Shown: positions 1 through 9,549, counted from the stretch's first letter. The stretch: DNA of 64,000 nt from Sphaerisporangium dianthi (GCF_042654065.1 NZ_JBHSFP010000005.1:124001-188000); one strand, 5' to 3'. Notes: generated by a model from the letters alone, not told the origin. Made by a program: numbers and translations.

Positions 1-1
1 G

Positions 2-226
2 GTGGTGAGCGAGGGCACCGCGAAGGGCATCGCGTTCCCCGGCGGCACCGCCGGCAAGACCGGTACGGCCGAATACGGGTCGGGCCGCATGCCGCCGACC
101 CACTCGTGGTTCATCGGCTACCGGGGCGACCTGGCGTTCGCCGTCATCGTCGAGGGCGGGGGCACCGGCGCGGCGGTGGCGGCCCCCGTCGCTGCCCGCT
201 TCCTGTCCGGCCTCGCCGCCCGCTGA
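2..226 (+). CDS. Penicillin-binding protein, C-terminal fragment (5' end outside window)
   Basis: This is the last 74 codons of a transpeptidase-type penicillin-binding protein, which cross-links peptidoglycan outside the membrane. The decisive sign is the KTGTAE box (codons 19-24), the KTG motif of the acyl-serine transferase fold, followed by the strand residues HSWFIGY and the hydrophobic LAFAVIVEGG, as in the PbpA/FtsI group. The frame is already open at the window edge, so the GTG at position 2 is probably internal and the SxxK and SxN motifs lie outside. The gene ends at TGA 224-226. Subfamily cannot be decided from the fragment; a PbpA-like protein is most likely. Confidence 0.85.
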   Translation: MVSEGTAKGIAFPGGTAGKTGTAEYGSGRMPPTHSWFIGYRGDLAFAVIVEGGGTGAAVAAPVAARFLSGLAAR

Positions 227-311
227 GGACCCCTCGGTTTCGTCCCCCCACGGCTCCGCGCAGAGCGGGGTCGCCCGCCGCTCCGCGCAGGTGGCGGGCT
301 CGCATGGCTCC

Positions 312-376
312 GCTCAGCGCCGGGCCGCGCCCTTAGGCGGCGAGTCCGCGCTACTCGGCTCAGCGCCGGGCCGCGC
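312..376. repeat. 19-bp direct repeat, two copies
   Basis: The 19-mer starting GCTCAGCGCCGGGCC occurs at 312-330 and 358-376, and the following GGCGG-rich bases are also similar, so a unit of about 46 bp seems to have been duplicated. It fills the gap between the PBP stop and the hemerythrin stop, where no gene is seen. Confidence 0.6.
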
Positions 377-405
377 TCAGGCGGCGGGTCCGCGGGCGGC
401 GCGGC

Positions 406-981
406 TCAATGCCGGCCGGCCCGGGCGGCGACCATGTCGCGGATGCGGTCGGCCGCCCCGACGAACGGGCCGGAGGCCTTGAGCAGCCCCGGGTTCGGCG
501 GCGTGTGCGGATGCGGGCGGGTCGGCGCGAGCCTCTTCGCCTTCTCCATCTTCGTGCCGAGCTCCATGGCGCGTTCGGGACTGATCACCAGGCGCAGCTC
601 GGGCCAGACCTGCTCCTCCTCGTAGGCGATGTGCTCGCGCGCCTCGGCGATGAACCCGGTCAGCAGGTCCTCGTACCTGGGCTGCCCCGGCTCGTAGTCG
701 ATGAGGTCGTTGAGGGTGTACTTGGCCCGCTGCTCCTGTTTGATCGCGTGCTCGGCCAGCTCGTCGCCGTGCGGGACGAGGTTGCGTACCGCCGGCCAGA
801 AGTACTCCTCCTCGACCGCCTCGTGCTTGGACTCCTCGATGATCAGTCGGCGCACGAGCTCCTTGCGCTCCCGCATCCGCTCGCGGTCGTCGCCGATCGC
901 CGGAGGCATGTCCTCCAGCTCGGCCATCATCCGATTGACCTCTTGGTGGTCCCGATCCAGAACCTCGAACACGTTCGCCAT
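406..981 (-). CDS. Hemerythrin domain-containing protein
   Basis: A 191-residue cytoplasmic protein with an HHE/hemerythrin cation-binding four-helix bundle, which would bind a di-iron centre and O2, NO or iron. The ligand pattern is visible: DRDHQEV near residue 14, ESKHEAVEEEYFWP in the second helix, EHAIKQEQ, then HIAYEEEQVWPEL. The ATG at 981 is chosen because GGGAGG lies about 7 nt upstream; the frame stays open further upstream but without family similarity. The last 40 residues are Pro-rich (RPHPHTPPNPG) and probably flexible. It is divergent from the WGR protein gene, and the 145-bp gap between them must hold both promoters. The family is clear; the ligand sensed is unknown. Confidence 0.85.
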   Translation of the reverse strand: MANVFEVLDRDHQEVNRMMAELEDMPPAIGDDRERMRERKELVRRLIIEESKHEAVEEEYFWPAVRNLVPHGDELAEHAIKQEQRAKYTLNDLIDYEPGQPRYEDLLTGFIAEAREHIAYEEEQVWPELRLVISPERAMELGTKMEKAKRLAPTRPHPHTPPNPGLLKASGPFVGAADRIRDMVAARAGRH

Positions 982-1126
982 GGCTCTGCCTCCCGTGCGA
1001 TGGCGTATTCCCCTTTTGTGGCCTTTGCCCGCATCGCCGCAGGTAAACACGACTTTTGAGTATCGGGAGCATTTTGTCGGCCGGGTCCCGTACGCTCCCA
1101 GCAATCGATCAAGGGAGGGACGCGGC

Positions 1127-2554
1127 ATGGCCCCGCAGACCACGTACCTGGAGCTTTCCGAGGACGCCGGGAGCGCCCACAAGTTCTACGAAGTAGCGGT
1201 GTCGGGCACCCAGGTGACCATCACCTACGGGCGCATCGGCGAGCAGGGCCAGACCAAGGTGTCGGCGTTCGTGAGCGCCGAGAAGGCCGAGGCCGCCGCC
1301 GCGAAGAAGATCGGCGAGAAGGTCCGCAAGGGGTACGCCCCCGCCGTGCGCGGCATGCGCCAGCGGCGATCGGTCACTCGCAGAACCATCGTGAGCGGCA
1401 GTTCCACGGCCAGCCAGGCCCCGGTGCTGTGGCGCTTCGCCAGCGGCGCCGCCGCGTTCGGCATCTTCGTGGACGAGGACCGCTGCTGGGTCGGCAACCA
1501 GAACGGCGACGTCTACACCGTCACCCACGGCGGCACCGTCACCGGCCGCTTCAGGCTGCCCGACGGCGTCAAGTGCATCGTCGCCGACGACTTCTGGATC
1601 TACGCGGGCGCCGACGACGGCAAGGTGTACGACCTGAGCGGCAAGGTGCCCCGGGTGGCCTACGAGATCGCCGAGGACGTCGACATCTACTGGCTGGACA
1701 TCGACGACGGCGTCCTCGGCGTCTCCGACCGGGACGGGCGCATCACCACGATCGACCACGAGGACGAGTTCCAGTGGGCCCGCACCGGCGAGGGCAGCTC
1801 GGCCTGGATGGTGCGCTGCGACCAGGAGGCCGTCTACCACGGCCACTCGCGCGGCGTGGCCCGCTACGACGCCGCCGACGGCACGCCGGTCTGGCACACC
1901 GGCGTCGACGGCCAGGTGCTGTTCGGCTGGCAGGACCAGGGCGCGGTGTACGCCGGCACCAGCCACAACAAGGTGTACCGCCTCGCCAAGCGGGACGGCG
2001 CCGTGGACGCGGTCTACACCTGCGACGGCGCGGTCTTCTCCTGCGCCACGGCCCCCGACGGGCGCTTCGTCTTCGCCGGTGACAACCACTCCTCCATCTA
2101 CTGCTTCGACCGCGGCGGCGCGCGGCTGTGGAAGCTCGCCACCGGGTGCGGCTCGGCCTACTCCATGCAATTCCTGGACGACCGGCTCTACATCGTGACC
2201 ACCAACGGCACTCTGGCCTGCGTCGACGCCAGTGAGGAGGCGATCAGGGCGGCCCAGGCGGGCACCGTTCCCGAGCCGGTCGACGTCAAGGCCGCCACCA
2301 GCCTGGCCGCGGTCCAGCCGTCCACCGTCCTGGAAAGCGTCTCCCACGCCGACGGGGGCATCGTCGTCGAGTGCGTCCGCGAGGGCGAGCGCCTGCGCGT
2401 GCGCGTGGTCAGCCCCGGCTACGACCCGCGGTGGAACGTCCAGTTCCCCCAGACCGTCCGCGAGGCGGGTGCGCGCTACCTGGTCGAGGGCGTCCGCTCC
2501 TCCGGCCGCGGCGGCTTCTACCGCGCCTACGGCGAAATCCGCCGCCTGCTCTGA
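1127..2554 (+). CDS. WGR domain fused to a PQQ/WD-like beta-propeller
   Basis: A 475-residue soluble protein. Residues 5-80 form a WGR domain, the nucleic-acid-binding module best known from PARPs; here the signature reads TYGRIG, so Tyr replaces the Trp. After a basic Ser-rich linker (residues 80-100), the rest consists of repeated blades with short Trp/Gly/Asp motifs such as LWRFASGAAAFGIFVDEDRCWVG and RLWKLATGCG, typical of a PQQ-like or WD-like propeller. No PARP catalytic domain is present. The start ATG has AAGGGAGG about 8 nt upstream. A nucleic-acid-linked scaffold is a reasonable guess, but no substrate can be named. It is divergent from the hemerythrin gene. Confidence 0.8.
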   Translation: MAPQTTYLELSEDAGSAHKFYEVAVSGTQVTITYGRIGEQGQTKVSAFVSAEKAEAAAAKKIGEKVRKGYAPAVRGMRQRRSVTRRTIVSGSSTASQAPVLWRFASGAAAFGIFVDEDRCWVGNQNGDVYTVTHGGTVTGRFRLPDGVKCIVADDFWIYAGADDGKVYDLSGKVPRVAYEIAEDVDIYWLDIDDGVLGVSDRDGRITTIDHEDEFQWARTGEGSSAWMVRCDQEAVYHGHSRGVARYDAADGTPVWHTGVDGQVLFGWQDQGAVYAGTSHNKVYRLAKRDGAVDAVYTCDGAVFSCATAPDGRFVFAGDNHSSIYCFDRGGARLWKLATGCGSAYSMQFLDDRLYIVTTNGTLACVDASEEAIRAAQAGTVPEPVDVKAATSLAAVQPSTVLESVSHADGGIVVECVREGERLRVRVVSPGYDPRWNVQFPQTVREAGARYLVEGVRSSGRGGFYRAYGEIRRLL

Positions 2555-2652
2555 CGACGGGGCGCCGGTGTACCCCCTCCATGCTCCCGGCGAGCCGGCG
2601 GCCGTTCCAGGTGCGGTCGCCGGAGTTCGATCAGCCACGGCATTATGGATGA

Positions 2653-2681
2653 CCGAATAGTGTGGAATGTCTGCTATTCGG
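2653..2681. promoter_or_regulatory. Inverted repeat upstream of the STAND gene
   Basis: CCGAATAG (2653-2660) and CTATTCGG (2674-2681) are perfect 8-bp arms separated by 13 nt, in an AT-richer stretch about 90 bp before the GTG of the NTPase gene. It could be a repressor site or a leader hairpin. No regulator gene lies next to it. Confidence 0.45.
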
Positions 2682-2770
2682 AAATGTCATCTTCTTGAAG
2701 CGGGCCGCACGGCTTTATGGCGATCTACCATTGGAATGCGAAAGCGATGTGATCTAGCCGAGGACGGCAT

Positions 2771-5353
2771 GTGCGCGACGGTGAGGTCGATCCGAGTGTG
2801 CCCGCCTCTGCTGAAGAGCACGCTCCTCGTCGCCGATGGCTGGTGTGGGCGGGGGGATCGGCGGCCGGGGGATTGGCCGCGATAGGCACATATGCGGGAG
2901 TGGCGGCGCAGGTCGTCGATGACCTGACCCTGACACAGATGATCTGGACGGTCGTCGCCTCGGTAGTCGCCGCCGTCTTCGCCTTTCTCACCGCCGCCGC
3001 CGGCGGATATGCCCTGCTGAGCCGGCACGTCACCGACCGGCGCACGACCGCGGTCGCGGCCGGTGCCCGGTGGCATATCTGGGGAGGAATTCCCCCGCGG
3101 AACGTCGGCTTCACCAACCGGACCGAAGCGATCGACCGGATTCATGCCGTTCTGCGATCGGAGAGCGCCGGAGATGATGTTCGCAGTTGTGTCCTTCAGG
3201 GACTCGGCGGAGTGGGCAAAACATCGCTGGCAGCGGAATACGCGTATCGGTTCCGATCTGAGTACGCGCTCATCTGGTGGGTGAGAGCCGAGCCCCAGGC
3301 CATCGCGGCCGATGATCTCGGCAGGCTTTTCGCCGCCCTCACCGGGGAGGCCGTGCCTGATCAGGTGGATGTGCCGGCACGTTTGTGGCGTGAGCTCATG
3401 AGCGTGCGGCCCTGGCTCCTGATCTATGACGACGCGGTGGATCGTGCGGCCCTCAGGAAGATATGGCCGGTGGGAGGGGCAGGACACGTGATCATAACGT
3501 CGCGTGCCGACGCATGGTCGGATCTCGCCGACGAGACCATCACCGTCGATGTCTTCAGCCATGACGACGCCGTGACGCTGTTGCGAGCCCGCACTCGCTC
3601 CGACGACCGCGCCTCGGCCGCCGAGGTGGCCGACAAACTCGGCCGGCTTCCGCTCGCCCTCGTGCAGGCCGCCTCATATGTCAACCAGACGAAGACGACG
3701 CTCGAACACTACGCCGAGCTTGTCGAGCGGCACCCGAGCAGTATTCTGGCGACCACCCCGCCCGCCGATCACAGCGTTCCCGTGGCCACCACATGGTCCA
3801 TGTCCATCACGCGGGCGGCTGCCCAGGCGGCGGGCGCCGGAGAACTTCTCATCTTCTTCTCCTACCTCGCGCCGGAGCGAATCCCGCGCGCCTTGCCGGC
3901 GGAGCGCTCTTCCGCGCTGCCCCCGGAACTCGCCGAAGTCCTCGCCGACCCGGTCGCGTACGACCTGGCGATCGCGGCCTTGGCGCACTACTCCCTGATC
4001 ACTGCCGACTCGGCATGCGTCTCGCTTCATCGGCTCGTGCAGTTCGCGGTACGGACGAGTCTCACAGAGACCGCACGGCGGAAATGGCTGGGAGTCGTGA
4101 TCAGAGCTCTCGACCAGGCGTTCCCGCGAGCGCCGGCCGATCGGAATTCCTGGGCCACCTGTGCGGAACTCGCGCCACACGTGTTCGCGGCCACCGCTCA
4201 TGCCGAACAGATCGGCTCGCCCGAGTTCATGGGTGACCTGTTGAAGCGGGCCGGCATCTACCACATGTCGCGCGATTTCTTGCAGGCAGCCCTGGATCTC
4301 CTGCGCATGGCCCTGTTCCATTATGAGCGCGCCGACGGTGAGAACGCGCTCGCTGTGGCAGAGGTATGCGCGGAACTCGCGCGGGTGCAGCACAGGAGAG
4401 CCGATCTTGCCGACGCGCTCATCCTCGCGGAACGGGCGATCAGAATAAAGGAGAGGCATCTCGGCGCGAGTGCCATAGAACTGATCGGTGACGTGGCCCG
4501 GCTCGGCGACGTGCTCATGGAGATGTCACGCCTGCAGGATGCCCAGGACGCGATGGAGCGTGCCCTCTCCATCGCCGAGTCCGGATACGGCGCCGACGAT
4601 CGGAGATCACTGCCGTGTCTCCGGCATCTGTTCTGGCTCCATATGCGTCGCGGGCACTACGGAACGGCACTCGCCTTCGCGCAACGTGGATTCGAGCTGG
4701 ATCGTGCTGCCGAGGGAAGGGACGAACGGGGCACCGCTTATCTGCATGAGGACATCGGTTGCGTACACTACAAGTTACGTGACTTCGAGAAGGCGAAGAT
4801 ACATTGGTCCCTGTCTCGCGATATGTTCGTACGCATTGATGGGCCCGAATCATACGAGGCATTGAAGCGGGAACAAGGCGTGGCGGACTCGTGTGCGGCG
4901 TTAGGCGAATATGAAACGGCGATCGATGTGTCCACGCACTCCGTTGAGGGTCTCGCTCGAATTGTCGGCGCCGATCATCCGGACGTCGCCGCCGGCTTGA
5001 CCTGCCTTGCCGATGCGTTGTCGGCCGCCGGAAGACCGCAGGACGCGCTGCCGCACTTGACGCGCGCCGTCGCGATATATGAGCGGTTCTACGGCTCTGG
5101 GCATCCTTATCTGGCTCACGCGCTCGTTCTGTTGTCGGCGACCCAGCTGGCGGTGGGCGACAGAGGCGAGGCCGTTCGCAGCCTGAACAGGGCGGAGAAG
5201 ATCGTGGCACGATGCCATGGAACGCGTCATCCGATGTTCGCCGCTGTACTCCAAGGTAAGAGTGAGCTGAGCCGTTCCAGCGGGAACCAGCGAGAAGCGG
5301 ATGCTCTGGCGGAGGACGCCCGGTCGATATTGGCGGAGGCTCGTAACTCTTAG
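2771..5353 (+). CDS. Membrane-anchored NB-ARC (STAND) NTPase with TPR repeats
   Basis: An 860-residue signal-transduction ATPase. Residues 22-47 and 57-84 are hydrophobic and predict two N-terminal membrane helices. The NB-ARC core follows: P-loop GLGGVGKT at 144-151, Walker B WLLIYDD at 215-221, the ITSRAD strand at 242-247, and GRLPLALVQAASY at 291-303; a VHRL-type motif (SLHRLVQFAVR) lies near 420. The C-terminal half carries TPRs of the ADALIxAERA / ALPHLTRAVAIYERFYG type. STAND proteins oligomerise on ligand sensing, often in defence or development. The core resembles FxsT in this window (IWWVRAE against VWWVAAE), but it lacks the MinD and TIR parts. GTG is the chosen start. No effector gene is adjacent, so its role is unknown. 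Base composition is less GC-rich than in neighbouring genes. Confidence 0.85.
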   Translation: MRDGEVDPSVPASAEEHAPRRRWLVWAGGSAAGGLAAIGTYAGVAAQVVDDLTLTQMIWTVVASVVAAVFAFLTAAAGGYALLSRHVTDRRTTAVAAGARWHIWGGIPPRNVGFTNRTEAIDRIHAVLRSESAGDDVRSCVLQGLGGVGKTSLAAEYAYRFRSEYALIWWVRAEPQAIAADDLGRLFAALTGEAVPDQVDVPARLWRELMSVRPWLLIYDDAVDRAALRKIWPVGGAGHVIITSRADAWSDLADETITVDVFSHDDAVTLLRARTRSDDRASAAEVADKLGRLPLALVQAASYVNQTKTTLEHYAELVERHPSSILATTPPADHSVPVATTWSMSITRAAAQAAGAGELLIFFSYLAPERIPRALPAERSSALPPELAEVLADPVAYDLAIAALAHYSLITADSACVSLHRLVQFAVRTSLTETARRKWLGVVIRALDQAFPRAPADRNSWATCAELAPHVFAATAHAEQIGSPEFMGDLLKRAGIYHMSRDFLQAALDLLRMALFHYERADGENALAVAEVCAELARVQHRRADLADALILAERAIRIKERHLGASAIELIGDVARLGDVLMEMSRLQDAQDAMERALSIAESGYGADDRRSLPCLRHLFWLHMRRGHYGTALAFAQRGFELDRAAEGRDERGTAYLHEDIGCVHYKLRDFEKAKIHWSLSRDMFVRIDGPESYEALKREQGVADSCAALGEYETAIDVSTHSVEGLARIVGADHPDVAAGLTCLADALSAAGRPQDALPHLTRAVAIYERFYGSGHPYLAHALVLLSATQLAVGDRGEAVRSLNRAEKIVARCHGTRHPMFAAVLQGKSELSRSSGNQREADALAEDARSILAEARNS

Positions 5354-5558
5354 AGGCTCGCAACTCGTAGGAGTGCACGTGCCGGACCTGGCGTGTGCGG
5401 CGGTCGCGGCCGATCCATCCGACTTTCCACGAGGCGTCGGGTCCGCTGGGAAGTGATCCCTGGCGTTGGCGTGGTCACGCCTGAAGAGAGCGTAGAGGGT
5501 GCTTTGTGCGCACTTTCCGCCGGCCGGCCGGCGAAGTCACGAAGGGGTAGCCACAGAT

Positions 5559-7652
5559 ATGCAACCGTCCCTGCTCGAAACGGTGGCCTCCGTCCTCGCG
5601 CCCACCAGCGCGCTGAGCGGCCAGGACGGGCAGATCCGTCCCACGGGCGCGCAGGGGCTCTTCCACGCGGACGCGAGGGCGCTGTCGCAGGCCCGCCTGC
5701 TCGTCGACGGGCGCGAGCCCGAACCCGTCGGCCACGCCCTGACCGGCGCGGGCGGAGCCCGGTTCACCGGCCTGCCGCGCTGGCTAGGAGACCCCGGCCC
5801 CGACCCCACCGTGCGCGTCGACCGCGGGCGTCAGGTCACGGCGGGCGGCATGACCGAGACGATCGAGATCACCTCGGCCGCCTCGGCCGAGGTGACCGCC
5901 ACCGTCACGCTCGACCTCGACTGCGACTTCGCCCCGATCGAGACGGTGAAGTCCGGCAAGGCCACCGTCCCGGCGCCGGCGACGAGCGAAGCCCCCGGCA
6001 CGCTCTCCTGGAACTCCGGCGGCATCCACGTCGTCGTGACCGGCGAGGACGCCTGCGCCGATACCGCCGCCGATCCGGACGGTCACCGGCCGGCCGGGGC
6101 CGGCCGCGGTGCCCGGCTGCGATGGGAGGTCGCGCTGCCGCCACGCGGCCGGATCACGCTGCGCTGGAGCGTCGCCGTCGAGGACCCCGCCGCCGTCGTC
6201 ACCGCCCCCGCCCACCCCGCCGAATGGGGGCATCCGCGCGTCACCGCCGCCGACCACCGGCTGACCCGCCTGTTCGACCGGTCGCTCGACGACCTGCGCT
6301 CGCTGCGCCTCGCCGAGACCGGCGCGCCGGAGGACGTCTTCCTCGGCGCGGGCGTGCCGTGGTTTCTGACCCTGTTCGGCCGCGACAGCATCTGGGCGGC
6401 GCGCATGCTGCTGCCGCTCGGCACCGGCCTCGCCGCCGGCACCCTGCGCGTCCTCGCCCGCCGCCAGGGCGTCCGCACCGACCCCGCTTCCGGCGAGGCG
6501 CCCGGCAAGATCATGCACGAGCTGCGACGGCACGAGTTCGTCCTGGCCCCGCACGAGATGCGCCTGCCCGCGGCCTACTACGGCACGATCGACGCCACCC
6601 CGCTGTGGATCAGCCTGCTGCACGACGCCTGGCGCTGGGGCATGCCGGAGGACCAGGTCGCCGCGCTGCTCCCGGCGCTTGAGGCGGCTCTGACCTGGCT
6701 CGGCACCGACGCCGACCCCGACCGCGACGGCTTCGTCGAGTACGTCGACACCAGCGGCCACGGCCTGGCCAACCAAGGGTGGAAGGACTCCGGCGACTCG
6801 GTCCGCTTCCGCGACGGCGGCCGCGCCGAGGCGCCGATCGCGCTGGTGGAGGTCCAGGGATACGCCTACGAGGCCGCCCTGCACGCCGCCGCGCTCCTTT
6901 CGGCCTTCGACCGGCCCGGGCCCGCCCGCTGGCGCGAGCACGCCGAGGCGCTGGCCGCGCGGTTCCGCGCCCGGTTCTGGGTGGACGGCCCGCACGGCCC
7001 CCACCCGGCCCTGGCCCTTGACAGGGACAAGCGCCCGGTCGACGCGCTGACCAGCAACATCGGACACCTCCTCGGCACCGGGCTGTTGTCGCCGGAGGAA
7101 TCGGCGCGGGTCGCCGCGCTGCTGGCGACACCCGCCATGGCGGAGGGGTTCGGGCTGCGCACGATGTCGTCCGAGGACGGCGGGTTCAGCCCGCTGTCCT
7201 ACCACTGCGGATCCGTCTGGGCGCACGACACGGCCATCGTGGTCGCGGGCCTGGCCCGCGCCGGGTTCGGCGCCGAGGCGGCACGTCTGGCGGAGGGCCT
7301 GCTCGCGGCGGGGGAGTCGTTCGATTACCGGCTGCCTGAACTGTTCGCCGGCGACGCGCGCGACGCCGTCGTCCGTCCCGTGCCCTACCCGGCCGCGTGC
7401 CGGCCGCAGGCCTGGTCGGCCGCCGCGGCCGTCACGGTCGTCCACGCCGCGCTCGGGCTGCACCCTGACGTGCCCGGCGGCACCGTGGCGCTGCGCCCGA
7501 TGGCCGGCGCGCCGCTCGGCGCGGTGCGTGCCGAAGGGCTCATGGTCGCGGGCGCCGAGGTGACCGCCGAGGTGGACGGTGACGGCCGGGCCAAGGTGTC
7601 GGAACTCCCGCACGGACTCACCCTCGCCACGGACCAGGCGGAGATCGCCTGA
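5559..7652 (+). CDS. Glycogen-debranching-type glycoside hydrolase (GDE N- and C-terminal domains)
   Basis: A 697-residue protein of the amylo-alpha-1,6-glucosidase-like group found in actinobacteria. Residues 1-230 match the beta-rich GDE_N_bis domain (QGLFHADARALSQARLLVDG). From about 260 an (alpha/alpha)6 barrel follows, with GAGVPWFLTLFGRDSIWAA, the YYGTIDATPLW motif and QGYAYEAALHAA. No signal peptide, so it probably acts on intracellular glycogen-like or other alpha-glucan. The start ATG has AAGGGG about 8 nt upstream. Exact substrate is unproven; some homologues act on mannosylglycerate or trehalose-like glycosides. It stands alone between the STAND gene and a convergent transporter. 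Confidence 0.8.
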   Translation: MQPSLLETVASVLAPTSALSGQDGQIRPTGAQGLFHADARALSQARLLVDGREPEPVGHALTGAGGARFTGLPRWLGDPGPDPTVRVDRGRQVTAGGMTETIEITSAASAEVTATVTLDLDCDFAPIETVKSGKATVPAPATSEAPGTLSWNSGGIHVVVTGEDACADTAADPDGHRPAGAGRGARLRWEVALPPRGRITLRWSVAVEDPAAVVTAPAHPAEWGHPRVTAADHRLTRLFDRSLDDLRSLRLAETGAPEDVFLGAGVPWFLTLFGRDSIWAARMLLPLGTGLAAGTLRVLARRQGVRTDPASGEAPGKIMHELRRHEFVLAPHEMRLPAAYYGTIDATPLWISLLHDAWRWGMPEDQVAALLPALEAALTWLGTDADPDRDGFVEYVDTSGHGLANQGWKDSGDSVRFRDGGRAEAPIALVEVQGYAYEAALHAAALLSAFDRPGPARWREHAEALAARFRARFWVDGPHGPHPALALDRDKRPVDALTSNIGHLLGTGLLSPEESARVAALLATPAMAEGFGLRTMSSEDGGFSPLSYHCGSVWAHDTAIVVAGLARAGFGAEAARLAEGLLAAGESFDYRLPELFAGDARDAVVRPVPYPAACRPQAWSAAAAVTVVHAALGLHPDVPGGTVALRPMAGAPLGAVRAEGLMVAGAEVTAEVDGDGRAKVSELPHGLTLATDQAEIA

Positions 7653-7769
7653 TCCTCCTCCCCTGCCCGTCGAACGCTGCGGATCGGCTTCGGCCTGGCC
7701 GCCTCCGCTGCTCGCGGCCGGTGCCCGAGCCCATCGGCGCCGCGAGGCCGCTCCGCGTGGGCGTGCCGA

Positions 7770-9002
7770 TCACGTTGACGCGATGGCCGGCTCCTCGGCT
7801 GCCCGGACGTCTCCGGCCTGGACGCGCTCCGCCTCGGCCAGGTACCGGTGCGCCGTGGACAGGATCGCGATGCCGAGCAGCAGCGTTCCTGCGCCGATGA
7901 AGAACGGGACGTGGATGTTGGTGTGCTCGACCAGCTTGCCCGCCGCGAACGGCGCGAGGCCGCCGCCGATGAACCGGACGAACCCGTAGGCGGCCGACGC
8001 GACCGGGCGCTCGACGGGGGAGACCGTCATCACGGCCTGCGTGGTCACAGTGTTGTTCACGCCGATGAAGACGCCGGCGACGATCACCGCGGTCACCAGC
8101 ACGGGCGGGTGCGTCGTCCATATGGCGATGACGAGCACGGTCACCGCGAACAGGGCGAGGTTCGCGTAAAGGGTGCGGGCGATGCCGAAGCGGCGCTGCA
8201 GCCAGGGCGCCCCGAACACCGAGAACAGCGCCACGAGCAGGCCCCAGCCGGTGAAGACGAAGCCGAGCTGGACGGCGCCCAGCCCCATGGGGAAGGGCGC
8301 GTAGCCGAGCACGGTGAAGAATGCCCAGTTGTAGCAGAGCGCGGTCAGCGACATGGTGAGCAGGCCGCGGTGCCTGAGCGCGCGCAGCGGGTCCAGCAGG
8401 CCGGTCCTGCGTTCAGGGCGCGGCGTCGGCTCCACCAGGACGACGGTGGCGATCAGGGCGACGGCCATCAGCGCCGACACCCCGAAGAACGGGCCTCGCC
8501 AGCTCACGTTGCCGAGCAGGCCGCCGAGCAGCGGGCCCACCGCGATGCCGAGGCCCAGCGCGGCCTCGTACAGGATGATCGCGCCCGCGAAGCCGCCGCT
8601 GGCCGAGGCGACGATCACCGCGAGCGAGGTGGCGATGAACAGCGCGTTGCCGACGCCCCACCCGGCGCGGAAACCGACGATGGACGCGATGCTCGGCGAG
8701 GTCCCGGCCAGCGCGCTGAACACCACGATCAGCACCAGACCGGCCATCAGCGTGTACTTGGCGCCGATGCGGCTGGACACCCAGCCGGTGATCAGCATGG
8801 CGACGGCGGTCACCACCAGGTAGCTCGTGAAGAGCAGGGTGACCTGGCTGGGGGTGGCGTTCAGCTCGTGGGAGATCGCGGGCAGGATCGGGTCGACCAG
8901 CCCGATGCCCATGAAGGAGACCACGCAGGCGAAGGCGACCGCGAACACCGCTTTCGGCTGTTCGAACGGGCTCGCGCTCGCTCCGGCGGAGAGACTGCTC
9001 AT
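7770..9002 (-). CDS. MFS transporter, drug/metabolite efflux type
   Basis: A 410-residue integral membrane protein with about 12 hydrophobic segments. The first loop carries the MFS motif TGWVSSRIGAKYTLMAG after a segment with GLVDPILPAI, as in DHA1 drug:H+ antiporters. The ATG at 9002 is preferred over the TTG one codon earlier because GGAG sits about 5 nt before it. It lies 88 bp downstream of a MarR gene on the same strand, so it is probably the target efflux pump of that regulator. The C-terminus (AEEPAIAST) is hydrophilic. Substrate unknown. Confidence 0.85.
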   Translation of the reverse strand: MSSLSAGASASPFEQPKAVFAVAFACVVSFMGIGLVDPILPAISHELNATPSQVTLLFTSYLVVTAVAMLITGWVSSRIGAKYTLMAGLVLIVVFSALAGTSPSIASIVGFRAGWGVGNALFIATSLAVIVASASGGFAGAIILYEAALGLGIAVGPLLGGLLGNVSWRGPFFGVSALMAVALIATVVLVEPTPRPERRTGLLDPLRALRHRGLLTMSLTALCYNWAFFTVLGYAPFPMGLGAVQLGFVFTGWGLLVALFSVFGAPWLQRRFGIARTLYANLALFAVTVLVIAIWTTHPPVLVTAVIVAGVFIGVNNTVTTQAVMTVSPVERPVASAAYGFVRFIGGGLAPFAAGKLVEHTNIHVPFFIGAGTLLLGIAILSTAHRYLAEAERVQAGDVRAAEEPAIAST

Positions 9003-9090
9003 CAATGCTCCATCTCATGCATCGCCGGCGCTCCGCGCTCCGGCCGTCACCGGAGGCCGAGACGCCCGGCGGTCCTTCAGGGTTCGGGGG

Positions 9091-9549
9091 TCACCGGGAG
9101 GCGCCGAACCGGTCGTCGGGCATCTGGCGCGTCAGGCTGTCGATGGCGGGCAGCGCCGCGATGAGCGAGGCCCGCTCGTCCTCGCCGAGGCGCGACAGCA
9201 GCCGGGCGAGCGCGTCGGCGCGCGCCTTCCGCCGCTCGGCCAGAGCGGCGCGCCCGGCGTCGGTGATGTGCACCCGCACGACCCGCCCGTCGTGAGCGTC
9301 GCCGGCCCGCTCGACGAGGCCGGCCTCCTGCAGGCGGGAGACCAGCTGGGTCATCGCCGGCTGAGTGACGCCCTCGTGCGCGGCCAGCTCGGTCAGGCGG
9401 CAGGGGCCCGAACGGTCGAGGGTGCCGAGGGTCGCAGCCGAGGTGAGCGACAGCCCGCCGGGAGTGTTGAGCCGCAGCACCAGGCGGGTGAGCCGTTCGA
9501 GCGCGGCCGTCACCTCGGCGGCAGGGGAGCCGCGAACCGCAGAATCCAT
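9091..9549 (-). CDS. MarR family transcriptional regulator
   Basis: A 152-residue winged-helix regulator. The recognition region reads CRLTELAAHEGVTQPAMTQLVSRLQEAGLVER, followed by the wing DAHDGRVVRVHITDAGR, both diagnostic of MarR. It starts at ATG 9549, just downstream of an AT-rich tract (9556-9580) with CATAAT- and TATATCA-like elements. It precedes the MFS gene in the same direction and probably represses the pair until a small ligand binds. Confidence 0.9.
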   Translation of the reverse strand: MDSAVRGSPAAEVTAALERLTRLVLRLNTPGGLSLTSAATLGTLDRSGPCRLTELAAHEGVTQPAMTQLVSRLQEAGLVERAGDAHDGRVVRVHITDAGRAALAERRKARADALARLLSRLGEDERASLIAALPAIDSLTRQMPDDRFGASR

